A DNA stretch of 43,613 nt, from contig CAMBQP010000018.1 of NCBI GenBank assembly GCA_945869955.1, forward strand, positions 1-43,613. Reading direction: 5' to 3'. The translations under genes were made by a program, and so were the position numbers. The first letter of the stretch is position 1. Each line of letters starts with the position of its first letter. The stretch comes from Schlesneria paludicola DSM 18645. Lineage in GTDB: Bacteria > Planctomycetota > Planctomycetia > Planctomycetales > Planctomycetaceae. The notes under the pieces are model-generated. The model saw nothing but the letters and a program-made list of their open reading frames with translations. It did not search any database and was not told where the DNA came from. This document shows positions 26,106 through 35,026 of this stretch, piece after piece.

Positions 26106-27320
26106 ATGTCGAGTTGTGTTCTCGCCTATTCAGGCGGATTGGATACGTCGGTCATTCTGGGTTGGCTGCAAGACGAAGGTTACGACGTTCACTGCGTTTA
26201 TGTTGATCTTGGTCAACCGGGCGAGGATCGCGAGGCGGTCTTAAAGAAAGCCGATGCGTGTGGTGCCAAGTCGGCCCGGATCGTCGATGCCCAGGAAGAG
26301 CTTTGCCGGGATTTTGCCTTTCCCGTCCTGCAGTGGCAGGCACGGTATGAAGGGGTGTACCTGCTGGGAACCTCGATCGCTCGTCCACTGATTTCCAAGA
26401 TCTGTCTGCAGGTCGCACGAGAAGTCGGTGCCGATGCGTACGCGCACGGAGCGACGGGAAAAGGAAACGATCAGTGCCGATTCCAGCTCGCAGCGGAAGC
26501 ATTAGAACCCGGCATTAAAATGATCGCTCCCTGGCGGATCGAGAAATACCGAGCCAAATTCCCCGGCCGAACCGAGATGATCGCCTTCTGTCACGAGAAG
26601 GGGATCCCCGTGAAAGCCTCGGTCGCCAAGCCGTATAGCTCGGACGAAAACTGTCTGCACATCAGTTACGAAGCGGGAGTGCTGGAAGATCCCCAGGTGA
26701 CTGGGGTCGATGTACCCGACTACGGTATGACGGTCTCGCCGCAACAGGCACCGGATCAGAGCGAGCAGCTGACGATTGGTTTCGAGCAGGGAGTTCCTGT
26801 CAGCCTCAACGGCAAAAAGGTGAGTCCGCTGACGATGGTATTGGAGCTCAACAAAATCGGGGGTCGCAATGGGGTTGGTCGCCTGGATATGATTGAAAAT
26901 CGGTTCGTGGGGATGAAGAGCCGTGGTGTTTATGAAGCTCCCGGCATGACACTGTTGTACGAGGCGCATCGTTATGTCGAACAATTGACCCTGGATCGCG
27001 ACCTGCTGCACCTGCGCGACCGGCTTTCGCCAGAAATTGCCGAGATGGTCTATTACGGGTTCTGGTACACGGCCAAGATGGACGCGCTGATGGCCTTTAA
27101 CAAACAGACGCAGTCGGTTGTGACTGGTGAAATCACCTTGCGTCTGTACAAAGGGAACATCACGGTCTGCAGCCGCACCAGCCCCAACAGCCTGTACGAC
27201 GATAAAATTGCCAGTATGGAAGCGGGAGGTTCCTACAACCAGACAGACGCTGAAGGGTTCTTGCGTTTGATGGGACTGCCGGGTCGCGTTCAGGGTCGAG
27301 TTCGGCCGCGAGCATACTAA
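26106..27320 (+). CDS. argG: Argininosuccinate synthase
   Basis: The 404-residue protein has the ATP pyrophosphatase P-loop at the start (LAYSGGLDTSVILGWL, residues 6-21), the signature GTSIARPLISK and GATGKGNDQCRFQLA, and the substrate-binding EKGIPVKASVAKPYSSDENCLHISYE. It joins citrulline and aspartate with ATP to make argininosuccinate, the seventh step of arginine synthesis, in the cytoplasm as a tetramer. Length is normal. The start ATG follows a GGGGAA site about 10 bp upstream. No other arginine gene is adjacent, so it is likely transcribed alone; a stem-loop follows the stop. Confidence 0.98.
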   Translation: MSSCVLAYSGGLDTSVILGWLQDEGYDVHCVYVDLGQPGEDREAVLKKADACGAKSARIVDAQEELCRDFAFPVLQWQARYEGVYLLGTSIARPLISKICLQVAREVGADAYAHGATGKGNDQCRFQLAAEALEPGIKMIAPWRIEKYRAKFPGRTEMIAFCHEKGIPVKASVAKPYSSDENCLHISYEAGVLEDPQVTGVDVPDYGMTVSPQQAPDQSEQLTIGFEQGVPVSLNGKKVSPLTMVLELNKIGGRNGVGRLDMIENRFVGMKSRGVYEAPGMTLLYEAHRYVEQLTLDRDLLHLRDRLSPEIAEMVYYGFWYTAKMDALMAFNKQTQSVVTGEITLRLYKGNITVCSRTSPNSLYDDKIASMEAGGSYNQTDAEGFLRLMGLPGRVQGRVRPRAY

Positions 27321-27363
27321 CGAACGCGTCCCAATGGGTGCGTGCTCATCCTGATGCCCTAAG

Positions 27364-27395
27364 CCCGGTCGGTGGTTGCGTTGTCGCCGACCGGG
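27364..27395 (+). terminator. Stem-loop downstream of argG
   Basis: CCCGGTCGG and CCGACCGGG pair perfectly over nine bases around a 14-nt loop, 43 bp after the argG stop. No T-run follows, so termination is plausible but unproven. Confidence 0.5.
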
Positions 27396-27577
27396 TGGCG
27401 TGGATTCCTCGCCACCTCAGGATTTGCCGCCCGGGATCGCCAGCCCAGTTTTGGTCGCGGGCTAACGACGGTTCTGCCCGTGAAAAAGATCCTGTCAGGC
27501 AACACCGAGAGATCCTGCGGCCCCGTTTGAATACGAACAATCGCCGGATACGGACAATCGAGCTCGCCCGAGTACAA

Positions 27578-28207
27578 TCAGCGGATCGACTTCAGAAACT
27601 CGTCAAGTTGCTCGGCCGTCAGAAATTCTTGTTCACATTCCAGAATCAAAACGGTGCTGTCCAACTTCCCTTTAAACTGGCCCACGACCCGGCGATACCG
27701 AGTTGTGCTCGACATGTCTTCACCCTCTTCGATCCGAAATGTGGCGGGAGCGCGGTTGATGGTCAGCGTTCGCACCTCGGAGTGACTGACATCCAATTTT
27801 TTGAAATTGGGAGTCAGATTTTCCAGTTGTTCCTGAATTTGTGCGTGCAGCGGAATGCCCGAAAACCATTTGTAGTGCATTTGACCGATGATCAGACTTC
27901 CGCGTTCTTCCTTTTGAACAAATTGAGCGACATCGAAGCGAAAGACCCAATTGTCCATTGTCGATCCCGCCTTCCCCACGAAGTTGGCGGGAGGAGTCCA
28001 ATCCGTGATTTGGACCGCAACTTCCTCTGCTCCTGCGGGAGTATTGATGAGCTTCGGCCCCAGCAGCAATCTTGACAGGAAACAACATCCCTGGAAGGCA
28101 AAGATTCCACAACACCAGATCATCACGAGGATGTAAAGGCGATTTGGCAGCCTGCGCTGAGCAGCAGACTTTGGCACAGGGAGAAGTGGTGGTTCAGATG
28201 CGGGCAT
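27578..28207 (-). CDS. Uncharacterised single-pass membrane protein
   Basis: The start is set at 28207 (MPASEPPLLPVPK) with AAGGA 5 bp upstream; the frame is open to 28315. The protein has 209 residues: a short Pro-rich cytoplasmic head, one membrane helix at about 23-45 (LYILVMIWCCGIFAFQGCCFL, Cys-rich), and an extracytoplasmic domain of alternating strands and helices (VAVQITDWTPP, RGSLIIGQMHYKW, GQFKGKLDSTVLILECEQEF). I do not recognise a known family. It stands between argG (convergent) and a divergent Uma2-like gene. Confidence 0.75.
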   Translation of the reverse strand: MPASEPPLLPVPKSAAQRRLPNRLYILVMIWCCGIFAFQGCCFLSRLLLGPKLINTPAGAEEVAVQITDWTPPANFVGKAGSTMDNWVFRFDVAQFVQKEERGSLIIGQMHYKWFSGIPLHAQIQEQLENLTPNFKKLDVSHSEVRTLTINRAPATFRIEEGEDMSSTTRYRRVVGQFKGKLDSTVLILECEQEFLTAEQLDEFLKSIR

Positions 28208-28389
28208 CGAGTCCTTCCGGATCGCGCGAACAGTTGGTTCAGTCTCTTGCAGTTGGTATATGTTAACAGTTTGGACGATCTGATTCACGCGATCATGGCG
28301 GGTTTCAGCGGGCAAACCTTGCGAATCGCCGTCGCGGGATCATAATCGACCTTCAGTTCTTCATTCCAATTCCGCTTTGAGACCTGCCC

Positions 28390-28989
28390 ATGTCTGAATC
28401 CATGACAGCACAGAAGATGACACTGGAACAATTTGAAGAACGACTCTTGGATGGTGATCGCTGGATCGAATTGCGAAATGGTCGTCTTGCGCGACTGAAC
28501 CCTCCTGATGATGCCCATGGCGATGTGATCCGAAATCTCGCCAAACCTCTCGCCGTCTACCTCAAAAAATCGACCGACCTGTACGCCTGTTTCGAGTTAC
28601 CGCTCATCCTCAGGCGGGATCTTCCCACGGTCCGCTGTCCTGCGGTTTCCTGTTTCCGATTTGAGCCGGGAACCCGCTTTGCGGAAACAGACAAAGTCTT
28701 AACGGAATCTCGTCCGGAACTCACCATCGAAGTGGCATCGACCAATGAGCGGCGCGAGGCGATGGCCGACCGCGTCCGTGCCTATCTGGACTGGGGGGTC
28801 TCTGCCGTCTGGGTGATCGACCCAGTCTCACGACATGTGCATCAATTCCACGGTCGGGGTGCTTCAGAAACGCTGAAAGAGCCGCAAGTCCTGATCGGAC
28901 ATCCGGCTCTTCCTGGCTTTGCCATGCCGATCTCGGATCTATTTCGTTTACCTGCGTGGTTAAAAACGCCTCCGATTCCCGTCGAGTAA
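28390..28989 (+). CDS. Uma2-family (DUF820) nuclease-fold protein with altered active site
   Basis: The 199-residue protein follows the Uma2 PD-(D/E)xK layout: MTLEQFEERLLDGDRWIELRNGRL, HGDVIRNLAKPLAVYL, LTIEVASTNERREAMADRVRAYLDWGVSAVWVIDP. The catalytic Asp expected in the RxPDVSF motif is Ala (A85 in VRCPAVSCF), and the Lys four residues before the conserved Tyr is Arg (R128 in DRVRAY), while E114 is kept. It may therefore be catalytically dead. The family is often expanded near mobile DNA in planctomycetes and cyanobacteria; its function is unknown. A start at the second Met (residue 5) is also possible. Confidence 0.88.
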   Translation: MSESMTAQKMTLEQFEERLLDGDRWIELRNGRLARLNPPDDAHGDVIRNLAKPLAVYLKKSTDLYACFELPLILRRDLPTVRCPAVSCFRFEPGTRFAETDKVLTESRPELTIEVASTNERREAMADRVRAYLDWGVSAVWVIDPVSRHVHQFHGRGASETLKEPQVLIGHPALPGFAMPISDLFRLPAWLKTPPIPVE

Positions 28990-29030
28990 TGTCGGTGGCC
29001 GACGGAGGTCCGTTTCAGGCGAAATCCAAA

Positions 29031-29624
29031 TCAGGCGGAATCCGAACCGCTGCCGTCACGATGGGCTCCTGGTATCCAGAGGACGTCGTTTTTTCCGTCG
29101 TCATTGGCACAACGAGCGAGCACAAATAATAAATCGGAAAGCCGGTTGAGGTAGATCACCACCTCGGAATTGACTCGTTCGACCTGAACCAGTCGCAGGA
29201 CCTCAATTTCACTGCGCCGACAGACTGTTCGAGCGACATGCAATTGGGCGGCAACCATCGAGCCCCCAGGCAGAATGAAACTGGTTAAGGGTTCCAGCTT
29301 GGCCGTGGCGGCATCAATCCAGCGTTCCAGTTGGGTGACCTGAGTGCTGGTAACTCGCAGCGGGGTATAGGTCAGGGGTTCATCCGATTCAGGAATACAC
29401 AGGTCGGCCCCGACATCAAACAAATCATTCTGGATTCGCGTCAGGATGCGAATCATTTCGGCTGACGGCCCTGCGGCGATGACACAGCCCAGCACGGAAT
29501 TCAGCTCATCCACTGTTCCGTAGGCGCCAATTCGAGGGTCGGTTTTGAGGACCCTGCGACCATCCCCCAGCGAGGTTTCCCCCGCATCACCGGTTTTCGT
29601 ATAGATACAATTTAAGTAGACCAT
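29031..29624 (-). CDS. Cob(I)yrinic acid a,c-diamide adenosyltransferase, PduO type
   Basis: The 197-residue protein has all main PduO-type motifs: IYTKTGDAGETSLGDGRRV (ATP-binding N terminus), KTDPRIGAYGTVDELNS, ARTVCRRSEIEVLRL (Arg/Glu pair at the active site) and VVIYLNRLSDLLFVLAR. The enzyme transfers the adenosyl group of ATP to cob(I)alamin, giving coenzyme B12, in the cytoplasm as a trimer. Length is normal. The window shows no other cobalamin gene and no B12 riboswitch upstream. It converges with the Uma2-like gene. Confidence 0.96.
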   Translation of the reverse strand: MVYLNCIYTKTGDAGETSLGDGRRVLKTDPRIGAYGTVDELNSVLGCVIAAGPSAEMIRILTRIQNDLFDVGADLCIPESDEPLTYTPLRVTSTQVTQLERWIDAATAKLEPLTSFILPGGSMVAAQLHVARTVCRRSEIEVLRLVQVERVNSEVVIYLNRLSDLLFVLARCANDDGKNDVLWIPGAHRDGSGSDSA

Positions 29625-30021
29625 GGATTTTTCATTGCCTGGAAATCAAATCGAACTGGGTCGAAGACGAGCTCTTCAAAACACGTGCTGTCATCACGCT
29701 GGCTGTCATCACGCTGGCTGTCATCATAGCATTGCTCCGAGCCTCGCCCAGTTCCCAACCAGCGAGTCCAGCGCAACGAGGGTTCCACCCCCCTCTGGAT
29801 CACCACCTCAATCGTAGCGACAAAACAGGCTCAAAGCCGAAATCAGCAGGCCGACCGACAACGGGAGGACTTCGTTTTCTGGACTTTTTCGCTATATTCG
29901 TGTATCACAATGTTGGCATGTACGCTGATTATGCATCACGATGACGGTATGGTCACTCGGATGTCGAGTATTTCGGGACCGGAGAAACGGTCCTGTCCAA
30001 AGTGGTTTTTTCAGAGAATCG
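29625..30021. other. Divergent intergenic region
   Basis: These 397 bp separate the adenosyltransferase (minus) from the redoxin gene (plus). They hold the 15-bp tandem repeat at 29688-29726. Open frames here are short and lack ribosome sites. An AT-rich patch (tttttcgctatattcgtgtatcac, about 29884-29908) could be a promoter for the redoxin gene, but I cannot prove it. Confidence 0.55.
29688..29726. repeat. 15-bp tandem repeat
   Basis: Two full units ctgtcatcacgctgg and the first nine bases of a third lie 64 bp upstream of the adenosyltransferase start. The unit length equals that of the argG-upstream repeat, but the sequence differs. Confidence 0.9.
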
Positions 30022-30630
30022 ATGATGCTGGTTCGCTTTTTCTTCAGAGTGATCTGCGTTTTTCTGTTGATGTCGCAGGGTACGGTGTTTTCCGAACCAC
30101 CGGCGAAGCGGATCGAAATCACAGACCTTGCAGGTGAAACACAGACGCCGCTGACGGTTGCCGACCGGAAAGCATCGGTGCTGTTTTTCCTATTGCCGGA
30201 TTGTCCTGTTTCCAACGCGTACGCTCCCGAGATTAAAAGAATTTCTGCCGAATATGCGCGTCAGAACATCGCGTCATTCGTAATTTATGTTGACCCGGCA
30301 CTCGACCCCGCCGGGGCGAAAAAGCATGCTGCCGATTTTGGGTACGAAACTCCTTTGATTTGTGACACAAGTTTGCAGTTGGTTGAAGCGACCGGCGTGA
30401 CGATCGCTCCCGAAGTGGCTGTCATGTCACCCCAAGGGAAGCGACTTTATCGGGGCCGAATCGATAACCTGTATGCAGGACTGGGGAAACGCCGTCCGCA
30501 GGCAACTCAGCATGACCTGCGTGCGGCGCTCGATGCGATCCTGAGTGGAAAACCGGTCGCGCACGAGACCACGACAGCGATTGGGTGCTTTATCGAAAAG
30601 CGAACCCCCAAGGCGATCCGTTCAAAATAG
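30022..30630 (+). CDS. Secreted redoxin (thioredoxin-like), single-Cys type
   Basis: The start is at the first of two tandem ATGs (30022). The protein of 202 residues has a signal peptide (MMLVRFFFRVICVFLLMSQGTVFS) and a thioredoxin-fold AhpC/TSA-like domain. The active-site region reads FFLLPDCPVSNAYAPEI: one Cys, no CxxC, as in planctomycete redoxins linked to copper-monooxygenase proteins. Later, GVTIAPEVAVMSPQG supplies the cis-Pro loop, and GRIDNLYAGLGKRRPQATQHDL is typical of this subgroup. It probably acts in the periplasm in thiol or peroxide chemistry, or copper handling. The monooxygenase-like gene starts 10 bp after its stop. Confidence 0.9.
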   Translation: MMLVRFFFRVICVFLLMSQGTVFSEPPAKRIEITDLAGETQTPLTVADRKASVLFFLLPDCPVSNAYAPEIKRISAEYARQNIASFVIYVDPALDPAGAKKHAADFGYETPLICDTSLQLVEATGVTIAPEVAVMSPQGKRLYRGRIDNLYAGLGKRRPQATQHDLRAALDAILSGKPVAHETTTAIGCFIEKRTPKAIRSK

Positions 30631-30640
30631 GAATGCGAAG

Positions 30641-32158
30641 ATGTCGAGTCGAAGAACTTCGAGTCCAAGAATTGAGTGCCGCAGAACAGGGTGCCGAATT
30701 CTCAAAATGATTCTGGCTGCCGCAATCCATGTTGCGGTGAGCCGCACTTCGTTACTCGCCGAGGTGACGTTCTCGAAAGAGATTGCACCCATCGTCTTTG
30801 CAAATTGTACGGCGTGCCATCGTCCGGGCGAGGGGGCTCCGTTTTCATTACAAACTTATGCGGATGTGAAAAAACGGGGTGAATTGATTGGGGAAGTCAT
30901 CGCGTCTCGTCAAATGCCCCCCTGGAAAGCGGCTGCGGGGGACATCTCGTTTCAAAACGAACGGCGGCTGAGCGCTGACCAGATCCATTTATTTGCTCAA
31001 TGGATCGAGGCCGGAATGCCGGAAGGAGATCCCGCGCACCTGCCACCACTTCCGCAGTTTACGGCTGGCTGGAGTTTGGGTGAGCCGGACCTGATTGTCA
31101 CCATGCCCGCATCCTTTACCGTACCGGCCGATGGTCCGGATATTTACCGGAATTTTGTGGTTCCGCTCGGACTGAAAACGGATCGATGGGTGAAGGCGAT
31201 CGACTTTCGACCCCGCGCCCGATCGGTCGTCCATCATTCGTTATTTTTCTTTGAATCGAATGGCTTGGCGCGAACGCTGGACGAGGAAGATCCGCAAACG
31301 GGATTTAAGGGGGGAATGGGGGCCATGATGCGACTTCGTGGCGGACCACCGGTCCTGGCGGCGGATGCGGCGGAAGAGGAGGCCACACCCTCGACGGGGC
31401 CACAGAATGGGAACGGCCTGAATCCACTCGAGAACATCGGCAAAGCAAAGCCCGCTACCTTTGGGACACTGGGAGGCTGGGCGCTGGGTGCCCGTCCACA
31501 ACCGTTGCCCGAAGGGCTGGCCTATCGCTTGCCAGCCGGGTCCGACCTGATTCTCGCGACACATTTTCATCCCTCGGGAAAAACCGAGGAAGAAGCTTCG
31601 ACGGTTGGGATCTATTTTGCGAACGAACCGATCACTCGCCGCTTCACCGCAATCCAGCTCCCGACGGCATTTGGGGCGTTCAAGAATATTGATATTCCGC
31701 CGGGGAAAGCCGAGTATGTGATTGAGGATTCGTTCGCGCTTCCTGTCGCTGTGCAAGCCTTTGGCGTCGGCGCACATGCGCACTACCTTGGTAAATCGAT
31801 GACCATGACCGCCACACTTCCTAGTGGGGAAACACGCGTCTTATTGTCGATCCCTGATTGGGATTTTGCCTGGCAGGAACAATACCGTTTCGCCGAATAT
31901 CTTTCGCTTCCCCAGGGAACCGTGCTGCGGTCCCGAATTACCTATGACAATTCCGTTGATAATCCGCGAAACCCCAGCGATCCTCCCGTTCGGGTGCGAT
32001 TTGGTGAGGAGTCGACGAACGAAATGGGGGCGGTGACGCTGATGGTCGTCGCTGCGAACGAATCACTCATGCCACAATTACTCGATGGTTATCGCAACCA
32101 TTTTCGCCAGTCGTTGCTGCAAACCCCGCTGTTTCGATTATTCAACCTGAAGAAATAA
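30641..32158 (+). CDS. Secreted cytochrome c / copper type II ascorbate-dependent monooxygenase-like protein
   Basis: The start at 30641 has AGGA about 9 bp upstream; an internal ATG at 30707 would give a shorter leader. The protein has 505 residues. After an N-terminal signal-like segment comes a heme-binding CTACH in FANCTACHRPGEGAPFSLQTY, with a possible distal Met in ASRQMPPWKA. The rest resembles the catalytic core of PHM/DBH-type enzymes: VVHHSLFFFE, LILATHFHPSGKTEEEAS and GVGAHAHYLGKSM supply His pairs that could bind two copper ions. The combined architecture is common in planctomycetes; the natural substrate is unknown. It forms an operon with the redoxin. Confidence 0.9.
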   Translation: MSSRRTSSPRIECRRTGCRILKMILAAAIHVAVSRTSLLAEVTFSKEIAPIVFANCTACHRPGEGAPFSLQTYADVKKRGELIGEVIASRQMPPWKAAAGDISFQNERRLSADQIHLFAQWIEAGMPEGDPAHLPPLPQFTAGWSLGEPDLIVTMPASFTVPADGPDIYRNFVVPLGLKTDRWVKAIDFRPRARSVVHHSLFFFESNGLARTLDEEDPQTGFKGGMGAMMRLRGGPPVLAADAAEEEATPSTGPQNGNGLNPLENIGKAKPATFGTLGGWALGARPQPLPEGLAYRLPAGSDLILATHFHPSGKTEEEASTVGIYFANEPITRRFTAIQLPTAFGAFKNIDIPPGKAEYVIEDSFALPVAVQAFGVGAHAHYLGKSMTMTATLPSGETRVLLSIPDWDFAWQEQYRFAEYLSLPQGTVLRSRITYDNSVDNPRNPSDPPVRVRFGEESTNEMGAVTLMVVAANESLMPQLLDGYRNHFRQSLLQTPLFRLFNLKK

Positions 32159-32314
32159 CGACTTGCTTTCCGGGCCGAATCGCGAGAAGCCAATCGAAGA
32201 GCCAAACCTGGTCTATTGACCGGGGTCGATGCGATCACCAATACACGGATGTGCTGAGTCCAGCAGGCGAATCCCCTTTTTCATTGCGGAACTCCACCAA
32301 GACAGTCTCTCAAC

Positions 32315-34036
32315 TTAGCGCGGTATGACTCGGTTATGCGAAGTCCTCAGCGACCTCTGACGATGGTATTTCCAGCCAGGAAAGAAGAAACAGCAGCCCA
32401 GCACGATTCCCAGCAGCGACAGACCAAAATCGATTTTCGGATATTCCTGCAAGATGGCCATCAGAATCGCGGTGAGATAGAGTGCGACCCCCTGCACGTA
32501 AAACTTGCCGGACAAGATTCCTGCTTTGGCAAAGAAAACATTCCCGGCAATCAGGGCGAGCACCGGTGAGAGCGTCAGCACCTTCAGTTGAATAATGGGT
32601 TCCAGCAAATACAGGAAGATACTGCTGCCGACGCTTCCTGCCCAGACGTGAGCAATCTGCCGTTCGACGAACGTGATGGGCCCCGAACGACGGCGCAATT
32701 CCCAGAAAATCAGAGCCCAGCCGATGGAACTGACGGACCACAGTGTGGCATAAGTCCACCAGTCTGTGACCCCTTGGGAATGAATGATATTGGTGATGAC
32801 GCAGATCAGCAGCACCACCAGGCTATGCCACATCCACAATAGACCCCAGTTTTCCAAAATCGCGGCGTGGTGTGTTTCGCGAAAAGCGAGGGAAATGATT
32901 TGCGAAAATTGTGACGATCGAGCGGAAATCGGTTCACTCTTCAAAAACGCGTCCAGATCATCCGCGAGATCATCGGCCGTGGCGTATCGCAAGTCGGCGG
33001 GCTTCTGGAGACATTTGAGGCAAATCATCTCAAGATCGGGGTCGACTTGCGGATTGAGCATTCGCGGCGGCAGTGGATCTTGCTCGCGAACCATCAGCAC
33101 CGTATCGACCGCAGTGGCCGCTTGGAAGGGGGGACGTCCCGTCAGCATGGCATATAAGATGGCACCAAGCGAATAGATGTCGGTCGCCCCGCTCACCTCG
33201 CCCCGCCGACCTGCCGCCTGCTCGGGTGCCATGTAGCCCGGTGTCCCCAAAATTGCCCCTGTCAAAGTCAAGTTGGCGGCCAACAGGGATTCGTCATCCA
33301 GATCTTCGGGATCGGTGTTGAGTCGTTTGGCGAGGCCAAAGTCGGTGACATAGGTTCGTCCCTCGGTATCAATCAGAATATTGGACGGTTTCAAATCGCG
33401 ATGCAGGACACCCCGGCGATGCGCGTCCGCAATGGCCCGGCAAATCGGTCCTAGCATCTCGGCGGCGAGTCGAGAGGGAAGCGGCCCATCGGTCAGACGT
33501 TTCGCCAGCGTAGTCCCTTCGATGAGCTTCATGCTGAAAAAGGGACGTCCTTCGAATTCCCCCACTTCATAAACATTGACGATGTTGGGATGATTGAGCT
33601 GCGCTGCGGATTCGGCTTCGGATCGAAATCGGGCAATATCCGCATTCGAAGCATTGTCGCCACGCAGGATCATTTTCAGTGCGACAACTCGATCGAGGCT
33701 TTTTTGCCGGGCATAGTAGACCACCCCCATTCCCCCCCGGCCGAGTTCGCCGAGTAACTCGTAATCACCACAATCCTGCGGTGGACTCGAGGTCGCCTCG
33801 AAGCGTGGTCCGCCGCTGGATGAGCCTTCACTGTCGAGTTCCGAAAAGCTGGCGAAGTCATCCGCGATCTGCATCGTCGCCCACAGCTCCCGCAGCTCGA
33901 CTGCTAACTCGGGATGCTGTTTCACGAGTGCGTCGAGTGCTTCAGAGCTTCCACCACGGGATGACTCGAGCACCCGATCCAGGAGCGAGACGAGTAACTC
34001 ATCATGACTGGAAGACAATGAGGTGGTCGGTTTCAT
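32315..34036 (-). CDS. PknB-type Ser/Thr protein kinase with multi-pass membrane tail
   Basis: The 573-residue protein has an N-terminal helical head (1-85), a full kinase domain (about 92-365) and a hydrophobic C terminus (about 400-560) with five to six predicted membrane helices (LWMWHSLVVLLICVI, TLWSVSSIGWALIFW, AGSVGSSIFLYLLEPI). Motifs are complete: GELGRGGMGVVYYA (97-109), K121, HRDLKPSN (212-219), DFG (232-234) and GTPGYMAPEQAAG. The kinase should be active. Its ATG overlaps the TGA of the ECF sigma gene by 4 bp (ATGA), so the two are translated together; kinase control of the sigma factor is a reasonable inference. Confidence 0.95.
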   Translation of the reverse strand: MKPTTSLSSSHDELLVSLLDRVLESSRGGSSEALDALVKQHPELAVELRELWATMQIADDFASFSELDSEGSSSGGPRFEATSSPPQDCGDYELLGELGRGGMGVVYYARQKSLDRVVALKMILRGDNASNADIARFRSEAESAAQLNHPNIVNVYEVGEFEGRPFFSMKLIEGTTLAKRLTDGPLPSRLAAEMLGPICRAIADAHRRGVLHRDLKPSNILIDTEGRTYVTDFGLAKRLNTDPEDLDDESLLAANLTLTGAILGTPGYMAPEQAAGRRGEVSGATDIYSLGAILYAMLTGRPPFQAATAVDTVLMVREQDPLPPRMLNPQVDPDLEMICLKCLQKPADLRYATADDLADDLDAFLKSEPISARSSQFSQIISLAFRETHHAAILENWGLLWMWHSLVVLLICVITNIIHSQGVTDWWTYATLWSVSSIGWALIFWELRRRSGPITFVERQIAHVWAGSVGSSIFLYLLEPIIQLKVLTLSPVLALIAGNVFFAKAGILSGKFYVQGVALYLTAILMAILQEYPKIDFGLSLLGIVLGCCFFFPGWKYHRQRSLRTSHNRVIPR

Positions 34037-34683
34037 GTTGGGGGGGATCCTGACAGGGAGGGCCGTTCGCCGAGAATGGCCCGCAATTTTCGCAGTGCCC
34101 GGAGATGCCTCATCCCGGCTGCTGCCGCAGAGAGTCCGAGTGCCTCGGCGACTTCGCTATTTCCGAGTTGTTCGAAATGACGCATCAAGACGATTTCGCG
34201 ATCTTCGTCTTCAAGTTGATCGAGGGCGATAACGAAGCGTGCTTCCAGCTCTTTGCGAATACTGGCAGCGGCCGGGGTCAGTTCGTGATCCGCAAGCTGG
34301 CCCATCAGGTCGAACCCCGACCGATCCGCGAACTGAGGAACCGCCAGTGACTGTTCACGATCAAGGCTGCGGCGCTGGGCTCCGCGATGTCGGCGGTGCA
34401 GATCGATCATGCGATCCTGAGCGAGTTGCCGTAGCCACAAATGAAACGGCATGCGCGGATCGGCGAGATAGTCTTGCAAGCGGGTATTCGCTTCCAGTAA
34501 CACATCTTGAACCACGTCACTGGCATCAACTCGACGTGCAATCTGACGGTCAAGACGGAGCGAAATCAACTTTCGTAACGAGACTCGATGCCGTTCCAGC
34601 AGTCGATTCACCGCAGCGCGATCCCCCCCCTTGGCATTAGCCAGCAGGTTCTGGGTGACGTTCTGTTCGGGCCAGAGTGGCAT
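34033..34683 (-). CDS. ECF-family RNA polymerase sigma factor
   Basis: The 216-residue protein has sigma region 2 (ISLRLDRQIARRVDASDVVQDVLLEANTRL, then FHLWLRQLAQDRMIDLHRRHRGAQRR) and region 4 (LEDEDREIVLMRHFEQLGNSEVAEALGLSAAAAGMRHLRALRKLR). The DASDVVQDVL helix and the RRHRGAQRR segment are typical of planctomycete ECF sigma factors encoded with Ser/Thr kinases. It directs RNA polymerase to its own promoter class; targets are not visible. No anti-sigma gene is present; the overlapping membrane kinase is the likely regulator. Confidence 0.94.
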   Translation of the reverse strand: MPLWPEQNVTQNLLANAKGGDRAAVNRLLERHRVSLRKLISLRLDRQIARRVDASDVVQDVLLEANTRLQDYLADPRMPFHLWLRQLAQDRMIDLHRRHRGAQRRSLDREQSLAVPQFADRSGFDLMGQLADHELTPAAASIRKELEARFVIALDQLEDEDREIVLMRHFEQLGNSEVAEALGLSAAAAGMRHLRALRKLRAILGERPSLSGSPPT

Positions 34684-35026
34684 ACGGATCTTAATGAGAG
34701 TCGGGTTAGATCGCGGGTGAAAAGCGCACCCGATTCACGGATGTTCATTGTATCTCTTGAACCGCAGGGAAAGAAATCAAAACGCGTCGATTATGGGAAG
34801 AAAAGAGGGGAAGCAAACGGTTGAATCGCTGGTGGGCTTGTCAGAGTATTCCTGAAAAAGGGAGTCAAACAGTCCGGTTTGTCGAAAATGGGAAAACCAT
34901 GAAGATCTGGAAATTGCTGAAGCAAACGGAATCGTAAAGCGATTCCAAAACGAATGGTTTTCGCCGGGCGATCTCACGAGAACGTGACAAGTCGGACTGT
35001 CAGTCATGCAGCGTTTGCTCGCACGA
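34684..35026. other. Intergenic region
   Basis: These 343 bp lie upstream of the ECF sigma gene and downstream of the ABC exporter gene, both on the minus strand. The sigma gene's promoter is expected here, but I can assign no boxes. I see no repeat, hairpin or credible open frame. Confidence 0.5.
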
